From Hydrangea macrophylla (Eukaryota; Streptophyta; Magnoliopsida; Cornales; Hydrangeaceae): DNA of 64,000 nucleotides. Below are positions 34,334-43,786 of the stretch, piece by piece; position 1 is the first letter of the stretch; each line of letters begins with the position of its first letter. Both the position numbers and the translations under genes were made by a program. Under the pieces are notes generated by a model, which saw nothing but the letters and a program-made list of their open reading frames with translations, was not told the DNA's origin and searched no databases. The stretch lies in NCBI GenBank assembly GCA_033977485.1, contig CM066984.1:110899191-110963190 (forward strand), given 5' to 3'.

Positions 34334-34889
34334 GGCTTAAAAACATTTTAGTACCCTGTACTTTACCCAAATTTCACTTTGGGCCTTGCACTTTCGATTG
34401 CAACACTTTGGGCCCTCTATTTTCAGTCTCGTTTCAATTAAGGACAATTGATCACGCCGTTAGCTAAAATGGGCGGAAATCATCACGTGGGGGCCACGTG
34501 CATGCTTTTTTGCATCACCTCATGTGATTTTTCCCCTTTCTCCCTTAAAACCTAACATTTCTCCTCTGTTTCTTCAAGCTCTCTGTAATGGATTTTCTCA
34601 ATATCTACTTAGATCTGTTTCTTCAAGCTCTCTGTTATGGATTTTCTCAATATCTACTTAGATCTATTAGGTTTTAAGGGAGAAAGGGGAAAAATCACGT
34701 GAGATGATGCAAAAAATCATGCATATGGCCCCCACATGATAATTTCCGTCCATTTTAGCTAACGGCGTGATCGATTGCCCTTAATTGAAACGAGACTTAA
34801 AATAGAGGGCCCAAAGTGTTGCAATCGAAAGTGCAGGGTCCAAAGTGAAATTTCGGTATAAGTGCAGGGTACTAAAGTGTTTTTAAGCC
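34334..34889. mobile_element. Long-TIR foldback element (MULE-like MITE), 556 bp
   Basis: The ends GGCTTAAAAAC and GTTTTTAAGCC begin inverted arms of over 200 bp that share blocks such as AGGGCCCAAAGTGTTGCA and GTGATC/GATCACG. The flanks TATTAGCAAA (34324-34333) and TATTTGCAAA (34890-34899) form a 10-bp duplication with one mismatch. The centre has a 49-bp direct repeat starting GTTTCTTCAAGCTCTCTGT (about 34568 and 34617). There is no coding capacity. The 9-10-bp duplication favours the Mutator superfamily. Confidence 0.82.
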
Positions 34890-35019
34890 TATTTGCAAAT
34901 AAGTAGTCTAAAGACTAAACAACATTGTTTTAGCATTACAAGTCCACAACATTAAAGAAGAAAAAATAAAAATAAAAAAGAAGAAGAAGCAAGTCTACTA
35001 AGGCTTAGTTTGGTCCCTA

Positions 35020-35205
35020 TTTGCCACACGCGGGAGCACCACTAATAAAAATAATATTACCAACATGTTGATCGCGTTGCATAATATTATTTGTTACGCC
35101 ATTTTCCGTCACGCTCATGTGATGCGCAGACTCGTCACAAATACTTTTAGAATGACTATTAGCCACGCAGCTGCGCATGGCAAAAAAGTAGATTTGCTGT
35201 AGTGA
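35020..35205. mobile_element. CACTA terminal remnant
   Basis: It ends TTTGCTGTAGTG at 35194-35205, the complement of CACTACAGCAAA seen at 808. Inside are the subterminal motifs GCCACGCAGC, TGTTACGCC and TTGCCACACGC, matching the style of 18340-18710. Only one end is recognisable. Confidence 0.6.
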
Positions 35206-35890
35206 GAGTAAAGTAGGACCAGTTGAAAATAGGTATGTATAAGATCACATTGCATGTAGTTTTTATGCTATTCATCCATACTTAATCTATGTCATTGAAT
35301 GTATTGGTATGGTGACCATTGAAGGTCTAGTTACAATTATATGTGACGAAAGCCGCCTTGATCCCATATTAATATAGGAAATGGACCAGATTGAAACTAA
35401 AGTGAAGTCAAAATAAAAATAGAATACAAGTGCGCATCTAAGGAACATGTAATATGATTGTTTTAAGAATCATATATATAGCCCAAGTGGGAGATTGTTA
35501 GGAAATTACATTTCCTAATAATAGTGGGCAACATATTTATATCATTTATATTATAAGGGCTACTAAATTAAATGTGCTTATGTTATGTGGTCTAATTATA
35601 AGAAGCTCATGAACTTCTACTGGATATGAGTTTAATGAGTGGATGCCAAATACTAACTCTGTTAGGAACAATGAGAACCCTAACAGAGTAGTATATAAAG
35701 ACATTATAGGTTATGGTCCCCAATATGTCAAATCAATATATACTACTTTCTCCTTCATTCTATCAAAAGAAGGAATCCATTAAAGAACTTAAGAGATTTG
35801 ACTTAGAAAGACAATAATCGGTTATCATTGTTCTCCTAAGGTTTGACAATTGCTACAAATAATCATTAAACTATTTTCTATCCTTGACAA
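35206..35890 (+). mobile_element. 3' end of a Ty1/copia element: internal tail, polypurine tract and LTR
   Basis: The polypurine tract CCAAGTGGGAGAT at 35483-35495 and the LTR start TGTTAGGAAATTAC (35496) form the classic copia junction. The LTR contains a TATA box (AGTATATAAAGAC, about 35691). Its 3' end, at about 35885-35895, is uncertain. The 35206-35480 part should be the end of the internal region; I recognise no pol domain in it. The 5' LTR is absent. Confidence 0.7.
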
Positions 35891-35935
35891 TCTGACATGA
35901 TATGATTCTAGTGTTCTACAGTTTTATAGATTAGA

Positions 35936-36488
35936 GGCCAAATTACACTTTAGTCTATTAAACTATAACATGTTTTCAATTGGGTCCATAAACTTTTTTT
36001 TTTCAATTGGGTCCTTGAACTTCAAAAATTCTTTCAACCAGGCTAAAATTCTGACACTATTAGCTTAAACTATTAGATATTATCACGTACGTTGCGCGTA
36101 ATGCTTACCTGTCATATGTTAAGTTAAGACAAACACGAGAGATTATGAATAGTGCAAAAAATTGCATTCAATCAGATCTGAAATCGCGTTCAATCAAATT
36201 CGAAAACACATTCAACTAGATCCAAAATTGCATTCAATCATACCCAAAATCACATCATTTTTTAGCCATTCACAGTCTTCCGTGTTTGTCTTAATCTAAC
36301 ATATGAAAGGTAAGTATCACGCGCAACGTACGTGATAATTTCTTATGATTTAAGCTAATAGTGTCAAAATTTGGATCTGATTGAATGAATTTTTGAAGTT
36401 CAATGACACAATTGCAAAAAAAAAAAAAAAATTATAGACCTGATTAAAAACATGTGTATAATTTAATAGATTAAAGTGTAATTTGCCC
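35936..36488. mobile_element. Long-TIR foldback element, about 553 bp
   Basis: The left end GGCCAAATTACACTTTAGTC faces a right end that reversed reads GGGCAAATTACACTTTAATC. The inverted arms reach about 200 bp and include TCACGTACGTTGCGCGTAAT on the left against ATCACGCGCAACGTACGTGA on the right. The centre repeats a TTCAATCA-type motif several times. The flanks TAGATTAGA and AACATTAAA match at 6 of 9 positions, a weak duplication. It resembles the 43029-43501 element at its ends. Confidence 0.75.
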
Positions 36489-36889
36489 AACATTAAAGAT
36501 TTAACATATATAACAAATGAAAGTGTATCAAGTCTGAAATATGATGGCGTTTTGTCATATTGTTTAGTCAAACAATGGCATGGGGTTAGGTTGTAGCACA
36601 ATCTTTTGAATCTTCTTTCTCACCTACTCAGAACCTTCCCAAGATTTCTAACAGCCTAACCCCACATAAAATAAAAAATATCACAACACATCACCATATG
36701 TTAATATTGCAATCATTATTTAAAAATTACAAATTCCACAATTCTCATTCTTCACATTAATATATCTTTCATTATTCAACAGATCATCTGCATCGCCTTA
36801 TACATTGATCATCAGGGAAAGAAAAAGGATAGTCCACAAGAAACAAAAACATAGGAATATGAAAAAAGAAAGAAAGAAAGATTATATAT

Positions 36890-37325
36890 GTATACAAGCA
36901 AACAAATATGTAGGTATAATTGAACTTGAATATGGGGCCTTTTAATTTGAACTTAATTCATTCAAATTTTAAATCAAACAAACACAAGAAAAGAAAAAAA
37001 ACATGGCTGACAACTACACTACCTAGTATTCTAAATATTCATAATCATATATGCATATATATATATATATAGGTTTGTGTGGATAATACAACTTAGTTAA
37101 ATATGGGTTCTTTTTGAACTCCAATCAACTATGTAATCAAGCAAACACCAGAAAAAATAAAAATGCAGACAAGTACTACTTAAGTAACTAGGATTCTATG
37201 TACAATATATAGGTTTATATGTATAATCAACTTGAAAATGGGGCCTTTTTGAATTCCATTCAACTATGAAATCAAGCCAACACTTAAAAAAGAAAAGAAA
37301 AAAGAAGCATGGAAGACAAGTACTA
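36890..37325. repeat. Degenerate tandem repeat, about three copies, beside a small gene
   Basis: A segment with ACTTGAATATGGGGCC (about 36927), AGTTAAATATGGGTTC (about 37096) and ACTTGAAAATGGGGCC (about 37229) recurs. Each is followed by a TTGAA(C/T)TCCA-type block, then AATCAAGC(A/C)AACAC, an A-rich run and GACAAGTACTACCT. The last copy touches the stop of the minus-strand gene, so the repeat may include copies of its 3' UTR. Confidence 0.6.
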
Positions 37326-37326
37326 C

Positions 37327-37725
37327 CTATAGTGTTCTTTGCACAATAAATCTCTCGTTGTCTGACTTGTCATCAACTGAAATAGAGGTCCGTTTGATAA
37401 ACTCTAAACAATCTGCAATAGCTTCTGAATAAAAAGAATTGGACCGCCCAAAAGGTTTTAACCTATAGTTCTCAGCAAGACCCATGTTTGGTACCTCCTC
37501 CATGACCAAATTTCTTCTCTCTCTCTTGCTACAACTTCTCACAATACCTTTCTTTAGTGTTCGGAATGCGTGCCCATATGATGATCGCCACCTGTTAAAA
37601 AATCTGAATAAATATAGGAACCTCTCTCGCAGTCTGTGCACGGAAAATCTTCTCGGGTTTAGCTTGAAACCTCTTGTGCCATGGATTCTTCGGAGAACTA
37701 CTCTATGATAGCTCATATGACCCAT
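37327..37725 (-). CDS. Small conserved-looking plant protein, unknown function
   Basis: A single-exon frame of 132 codons from ATG at 37725. The protein is basic, with an arginine-rich first half (VHRLRERFLYLFRFFNRWRS, then SYGHAFRTLKKGI) and a second half ending in SFYSEAIADCLEFIKRTSIS. It has no signal peptide or membrane segment. The composition resembles small plant-specific intron-less proteins with an aromatic and basic N-terminal block, but I cannot name the family. A TATA box lies 43 bp upstream of the ATG, and codon use is less AT-skewed than in the surrounding repeats. I judge it a real gene with moderate certainty. Confidence 0.65.
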   Translation of the reverse strand: MGHMSYHRVVLRRIHGTRGFKLNPRRFSVHRLRERFLYLFRFFNRWRSSYGHAFRTLKKGIVRSCSKRERRNLVMEEVPNMGLAENYRLKPFGRSNSFYSEAIADCLEFIKRTSISVDDKSDNERFIVQRTL

Positions 37726-37767
37726 AAGGAAATAAAAGTTTGTGGCAATCTCTTAGTGTAGTGTTTG

Positions 37768-37779
37768 TTATATATAAAG
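37768..37779 (-). promoter_or_regulatory. TATA box of the small minus-strand gene
   Basis: The minus strand reads CTTTATATATAA, 43 bp upstream of the ATG at 37725. With transcription starting about 30 bp downstream, the 5' UTR would be only about 10-15 nt, which is short but possible. Confidence 0.4.
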
Positions 37780-40217
37780 GTGAAGAAGGACTTTTAAGTG
37801 GGGAAGGCAATGATTTGAAGTTGGTGTGGAAGCAAAGAACTTGGAAAATTGTGGATGTGTTTGAAGACTTTGGAAGGAATTGGGCGGGGGTATTTATAAT
37901 GTGGCATGACCGAATATATGTATTAGCGATGTAATAAGCAGTCCGTTTTGATTGATTTTTTCATGAAAAAAAAAACCGACTAATAATTGTAGTTGGTCAG
38001 TTTTTGAAATATTTGGTCGATTTTGGCTTGAACATACATTTAAAAAATTGATCAATCGATTTTTTTGTCAGTCGGGTCAGTTTCGGTCGGATTTCAGTTT
38101 AATTTCTCTTTTTTTATTACTCCCCTTATATATATATATATATATATATGGGTCTTGCAGCTTGATATCCTACTAGATGAAGGTAGAACCGTAGTAGGAT
38201 ACCATTATGTTCACTTTAAGTAGCTTATTAGGGCTGTGGAATTATTTTATAATGAGAGTATTAAAAAGTAAGTTATTTTAGTTTTTTTTAATTACTTCCA
38301 TAGCCTCATTTTACTAAAATGGTAGGGATTTTTTTGTCCATAAAACTGTGCACAATTTTAGTTATGTAGATTAGCATATCCCTATAGTATAGTATGAATG
38401 AAAAGCAAAATTATTGGTAGTTTATGGGGGACAAAAGAAAAAGAAACTTTGGAAGTGTCTATGTAAAGGTGAAGTTAGTGAATTAAAGTTGTTATAGGAT
38501 AAGACAGGATTAGAATCTATGAGTTGTTTCATGAGGAGTCATTAGGTGACAGAATAGATAATTAAATTAAGGTGTAAAAACAAAGTTTGACTTAAATTGT
38601 CATTTTTGTAAAAGAGTGCCGAATTTTATTTTGTCTTTTTTTTGTAGGTCACTGGTAGGTGAATGCTGTCTCCATTAGTAAGACATAGTGGCTTGCTTTT
38701 TACCATAATAAACAGCTTAATTTTAAGAAAGTTGTTCATAATATAATATATAAATAGTTTACAAATTAAGGGTTGATTAAGTAGGTTTTTCATGAGGTTT
38801 TAGAAGTTGTCGTCGATTGACTAATAAATACACTCTGGTGATTAAAAAATTACTCTGAAGTTTAATAAAAACTGACGCGTTAATTGAAGTGTTTTTTTAC
38901 GTTTCTTTGGTGATTAAAAAATTACTCTGAAGTTCAACAGATTTCTTTGGTATTTTTGGGTTCGTAATGAGATGATCTTTGATTCTATGTTTCTGAGCCA
39001 AAAAAAAAAAAAAAAAAAAATACTAATCTTTAGGTTTTTATTCTATTGGTGTGCCAAGGTAATTCCTAGAACCAACTTGTGGCAATTTTATTAGAAATTG
39101 ATTTTGGCGAAGAGAAAAATGAGCTACAAAAATGAGATATTAAGTATATGTTTCAGATGATCAAAAGACATAAAATATATATATATATATATATAAAAAC
39201 ATACGTTGGTCATCAACTTCTTTTCTACCTTCCAGTCACACATGTTTTGTTATGAGCTGAAGTTAGGTGGCCAGGAGACCTGTGCAGCTATTTCTGCCAA
39301 ATTTTAAGGAATGTTTGCCATCTGCTTAGCAACATAGGAATCTCTATATTTCCATCTTAACTTGTTTCATGCTTTAAATACGTACACATATCTATGTATA
39401 CATATCTATATATCATACGAACAGTGCTATGGTATCAAAATTTGAATCTCAAATTTGATTTCTATATGCTTTAATTTGATAAAGTTGTACAATCTAAAAA
39501 AACTTTAAACGAAAATTTATTGATTACCAGTGTAATTAAATATGGTACAACTGTACATCAAACCATAACATCATTCATATTATACACTTTCATACACCAA
39601 TACCCATGAATTCTTGGAGATATTTTTTTTATTGGAGTATTACAATGATTAAAATGAATTTCATTAATTTGAACCTTATTTTGACTTCTTCTTTTTTTTT
39701 TTGGGGTCAGAAATGCTTCAAAGATTATATTAACTACATACATTGCATTAGAGGTATTGTCAATTTCATGAGACAAATCTGTCTATGGACTTCACATGAT
39801 GACATTCATAATATATATATATATATAATGCAGTGCTATGTAATGTCATATTAAATAATTTCTATTAAATCTTACACATATGTGTGTGTATGTATATATA
39901 ATTTATATATTCCTCACCTCTTCATGAGGTAATCTGTACGTACACGTCCAAATCAAGATGAAAACCTGTTGATCTTTGGATCTTTTGAATAATTTCTAAG
40001 TGAATAATGTTGGAGTTAGATGCTCACAAAGGGATGTGGTCTCTCATGTGGCACTCAAAACGATGCAGCCTCTCATGTGGCCCATTGAGTGTCACATGGA
40101 AGACCACATTCTTTTATGAGCATTTTTATAACTCTTTTGTAACTCTAATATATATTACTCTTTATATATTACTCTTTCTAAGTAGATCGTAATTGCTTCC
40201 ATTTTTGTGTCCAAGTG
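37780..40217. other. AT-rich intergenic DNA, no gene recognised
   Basis: TA runs at about 38128-38150, 39174-39195 and 39811-39828; an A-run at about 39001-39020. A duplicated segment in which TGATTAAAAAATTACTCTGA occurs at 38839 and 38921. The segment 40010-40120 repeats a CTCATGTGGC(A/C) motif. The open frames here are short and lack domains. Confidence 0.45.
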
Positions 40218-40758
40218 TGTTAGATCCCGTCTCATATCGGATAAATATAAAAAGTTAGTCTGATATATGTAGAACCAAGGGGATTACTACTAACAATTTG
40301 AGCTTAAGCATTTTAAGGGCCAATGTGGTAGGCTCGTCAAGTTGTTGGGCTAGTAGATCTCTTGGGGCGTTACAAATGGTATCAGAGCGGAAACCCAGTC
40401 GGAAGTGTGGGGCGGGTCCCACACGAGGACGTGTGGCCCTTAAGGAGGGTGGATTGTGACGATCAAGAGCCAATACTCCTGAGGCAGGATGGCCAAGATG
40501 GATGAGGTGAGGTTGGGTGTGGGGGCTTGTCCCACATCGCCTGGGGTGAAGTTTCTGAACTAGTTTATAAGGATTAATCGCCCCTCTATATGCAACAAGG
40601 CCTTTTTAAAACCGTGAGGAAGCTAAACATGAAAGAACTTCACAGTTAAGCGTACTGCTACCAGAGCAGTACCAGGGATGAGTGACCCCTGGGAAGTTCT
40701 TTGTGTTTAGGCCCAAAGCGAACAATATTATTACTAGATGGGGAAGTGAATCGTTACA
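40218..40758 (+). mobile_element. Chimeric TRIM: non-5S 5' LTR, Cassandra-type 3' LTR
   Basis: The left LTR 40218-40374 runs TGTTAGATCCC to GGGGCGTTACA. The primer site TGGTATCAGAGC (40377-40388) matches tRNA-iMet perfectly. The internal domain, about 66 bp, ends with the purine tract TTAAGGAGGGTGGAT (40440-40454). The right LTR 40455-40758 runs TGTGACGATC to ATCGTTACA. The two LTRs are not copies of each other: only the right one has a 5S rRNA-like segment. The flanks AAGTG (40213-40217) and AATTG (40759-40763) match at 4 of 5 bases, so the composite may have inserted as one unit. The internal domain is similar to that of the TRIM at 24683-25245. Confidence 0.75.
40632..40710 (+). other. 5S rRNA-like segment (Pol III promoter region) in the Cassandra-type LTR
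   Basis: AGAACTTCACAGTTAAGCGT, the TACCAGAGCAGTACCAGGGA segment and GAGTGACCCCTGGGAAGTTC follow the 3' two thirds of plant 5S rRNA in order and spacing. They cover the internal control regions (box A, intermediate element, box C). This is the hallmark of Cassandra TRIMs. It is not a functional 5S gene: the 5' third is missing or unrecognisable and it lies inside an LTR. Confidence 0.85.
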
Positions 40759-43028
40759 AATTGACACATAAAACACCATACAAATATGGAGTATAGAGTA
40801 AAAGTTTTTGAAAATTGAGTCCCCGGTCCATATATGGATGCCTGGCTATACATACACAAAAGCCTAACGTAAATATACAAATTAATATGTGTGTTATATG
40901 TATAGTTTAATTGAATTCTCCCAGTGTCTGTTAGATAGAGATGTGGTGAAGATTGAATGTTTGGACCGCTGTTTGGGTTTGACTTTTGAAATATGAAGTA
41001 ATGAAGGTATTAAAATGAGGTTTGAATTTATATATTTTCTGTCTGTAGGTAGTAAATTATCTGACTTTTAGAACTTTGACCATTATCGTTTTGTGCATTC
41101 CGATTTCAAAACTAATAATGATCCGGTAATCATTAGTGCATATTGGTGTTTCATTAATTTCCTCTTCTTTTACTTTTCTTGGAAATATTTTCTTTGAATA
41201 AAAAGTCACATTTCCAAGAAGAAAAAAAAGGGAAGAATAAAAAAGTCACAAAAGTGATGTTGTATACGGGTGTGGTCACGGGGAGTTATGGCTTAGTTTA
41301 TGGTGCTTTATATATGTACACACATTATGTGTTACATCCTATCATTTGTATAAGAGCAGTTTAGGGAGATTTTTATTTTGGGATTCTCGTAGTCTGAATT
41401 TGTTATAAATGATTAAAAAAAAAAAAAAACACTTCTCAATACACTTACCTTACATTAGAAACTATTTTTCTTGCTATTTATGACAAATTTGAACTAAAGA
41501 AGTCTCAAATAGGAGTCTCTCCAATTTTTTCCTTCGTATAATATATTCTCTTTCTGATCTCCTAAGCAAATCATATGATTAATGCAAGTTCCTTTGTCAT
41601 TAACAAGATAAATGAGTTGAGCACACCCAATCTTGGGCCGTTCAAATGCCAAACAAAAAACTTTGATGGAGATGTTAATTCAAGTTTGTAACTATTGAGA
41701 CTTGCATGGTCGGATCTAGTAGTCAGGTTTTGAAGTAGGACAATACTTGGGTGTTTTTTATTCAGTGTTTTTTGTGTTGTTCACTCTCACAGAAGTAAGA
41801 CCCAGGACAGTGTTTAAAAAACTGTTTTAAAGTGTTGGGTCCTACTTCTGTGAGAGAAAATAGTACGAAAAGCATTGAGTGAAAAGCACTCAAGTCCAGT
41901 CCTTGGAAGTAATTCCTTATTATACAAAACATAACATATACTACGTATTTGTTTGATTGTTTCGTAGGACTAAACGGAGGATTGGAAAGGATTGAATTGA
42001 TCGTTTATTTTAATTTGACAATTTGCTGTTTGGGTGGATTTGTCGTATGCCAAATATCATGAGATTAGTCAAGACTTTGGTTTAGTGGCATCAATCTCTT
42101 TCCCTCAATTGAGAGGGGTGGGAGGTTTACTCCTCTTTGGGCCATCTATAAGAGGATGTCTCCTTTAATATGGGCCTTGATTCTCCTGGCTCCTATTTGT
42201 GTGTGTGTGTGTGTGGTGCTTGGGGTGTTTTGTGTGAAGCAAAAAAAAAAAAGAAAAAGAAAAAAGATATAGTGAGATTAATGGTACATTTTAACTGCGT
42301 ATTTATATATATATATATATATATAAATACAAATGTAGGTGCCACATGACAACTCCATGTACATGGAATGCCACATGGCATTGTTACACCATATATATAA
42401 GTGTATATAAATATATGACTGTATATATATAAATTTGAAATTTAATGAAATTTAAAAATTTATTAAAAAAAACTCTCCTAACCTCCTACAATTTTGCCTA
42501 CAATTTTGCAGTAACTTCTCTCACAATCATTGTAACTGCCTCTCTCCCATCATATATTCTGTTTTTTTCATATTTTTTTTTTTAACAAATTTTATGGATG
42601 ATATATATAAATTTAAAAAAAATATATACACATATATTTGAATGATCACGGACAAATGCTAGTACCAATATAAACCACTGTTCCTTTCGGCCAGTCCAAA
42701 AGTCTATGGGCAAGCGAAACCAACGATGCCCAAAGCCAATTCAAAGTCCTATGGTCTAACCCAGAGTTGGGTCAGGCTTCTAACCCGGCCTATTGGACCG
42801 CAAGGTCCAAATTCCATGCCGACCTAGTGAGCCAGTACCACTGAATGAAATCATGATTTATTAGTGGATATAGATTGTTGGGTATCAAAACGCATTTAAT
42901 TGAAGGGAAAAAGCGCACACAGCTCAGACCTGAGTCACCCCCAAGACTTAAAAATTATATTCAGAGTCATCACACACCCAAATCTAATTAATCTACTAAG
43001 CCTTAAAAAAAAAAGGGAGGTGTGTGTG
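40759..43028. other. AT-rich intergenic DNA with one small inverted-repeat element
   Basis: No gene is recognised. An inverted repeat at about 41748-41892 pairs CACTCTCACAGAAGTA(A) with TACTTCTGTGAGAG and outer TTGGGTG/CACTCAAG ends, and looks like a MITE. GT repeats lie at about 42198-42215 and TA repeats at about 42304-42325 and 42390-42430. Confidence 0.5.
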
Positions 43029-43501
43029 TTTTAAATTACACTTTACAACTTTGTAGTTTGGGTGTTTATTTTGATCTCTATAATTTTAATTTTGTCATTT
43101 TGGTCCTGCTCTGTTTGTTTTAATATAAAATATTTTTTTGAAAAACGCTTTCATGTACTAATTATAAGGTGAAATCATTTTTCGGAAAATATTTTACATC
43201 AAAACAAATGAACCAGATTCAATATAGTTCATTCATAAAAAATTTTTATAATTTTTTATAGAAATATATGTTGTGATACACACGTGAGGTATCATTAGGG
43301 GCATAATGGTACATTTATTGGAAAAAATTGCACTTTATACACCTGTGTTGAACCTAAATTTATAAAAAATTATAAGAAAATTTGATGAACGTATTATATT
43401 GAATATAAAGTGAAATTATAAGGATAAAAATGACAAAATTAAAACTACATTAATCTAACTAAAATCACAGCCAAATTACAATGGTGCAAAGTGTAATTTA
43501 C
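43029..43501. mobile_element. Foldback MITE-like element upstream of PP7
   Basis: The left arm begins TTTAAATTACACTTTACAAC. The right arm reversed reads GGTAAATTACACTTTGCACC. Inner blocks such as TTTTAATTTTGTCATTTT face AAAATGACAAAATTAAAA. It is about 470 bp with no coding content. The ends resemble those of 35936-36488, suggesting related families. It ends about 285 bp before the PP7 start codon. Confidence 0.65.
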
Positions 43502-43604
43502 CAAAAAAAAAAACTAATAATTAATCAATGAAATCAAGGGGAAAAAAGAAAAAAAAAATGGTTAATTCTGAAAAAAGGGGCCACAAACCTTTTCCTAACT
43601 TGTG

Positions 43605-43631
43605 CCTCTCTCTCTCTCTCTCTCTCTCTTC
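43605..43631 (+). repeat. CT microsatellite in the presumed PP7 5' leader
   Basis: An uninterrupted CT run about 155 bp before the PP7 ATG. Plant 5' leaders often carry such pyrimidine tracts, and GA/CT repeats can recruit GAGA-binding BPC factors; whether this one does is unknown. Confidence 0.8.
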
Positions 43632-43786
43632 CCTTTCCTTCTAAATTTTCTCCTCCAGCTCAGAAAATAAAAATGGGAAAGAAAATTTCTTGAGAGAACT
43701 ATGAATCTCAATTCTGTCATAATCTAGGGTTTGGAATGAAAGAATCATTCAAACAATCATCCTAAAAAGCGGGGAAAAAAAAAACT

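Noticed and set aside
40632..40710. A 5S rRNA gene
   Set aside because: The segment lies inside an LTR, lacks the 5' third of 5S rRNA and has several differences; it is the Cassandra promoter module.
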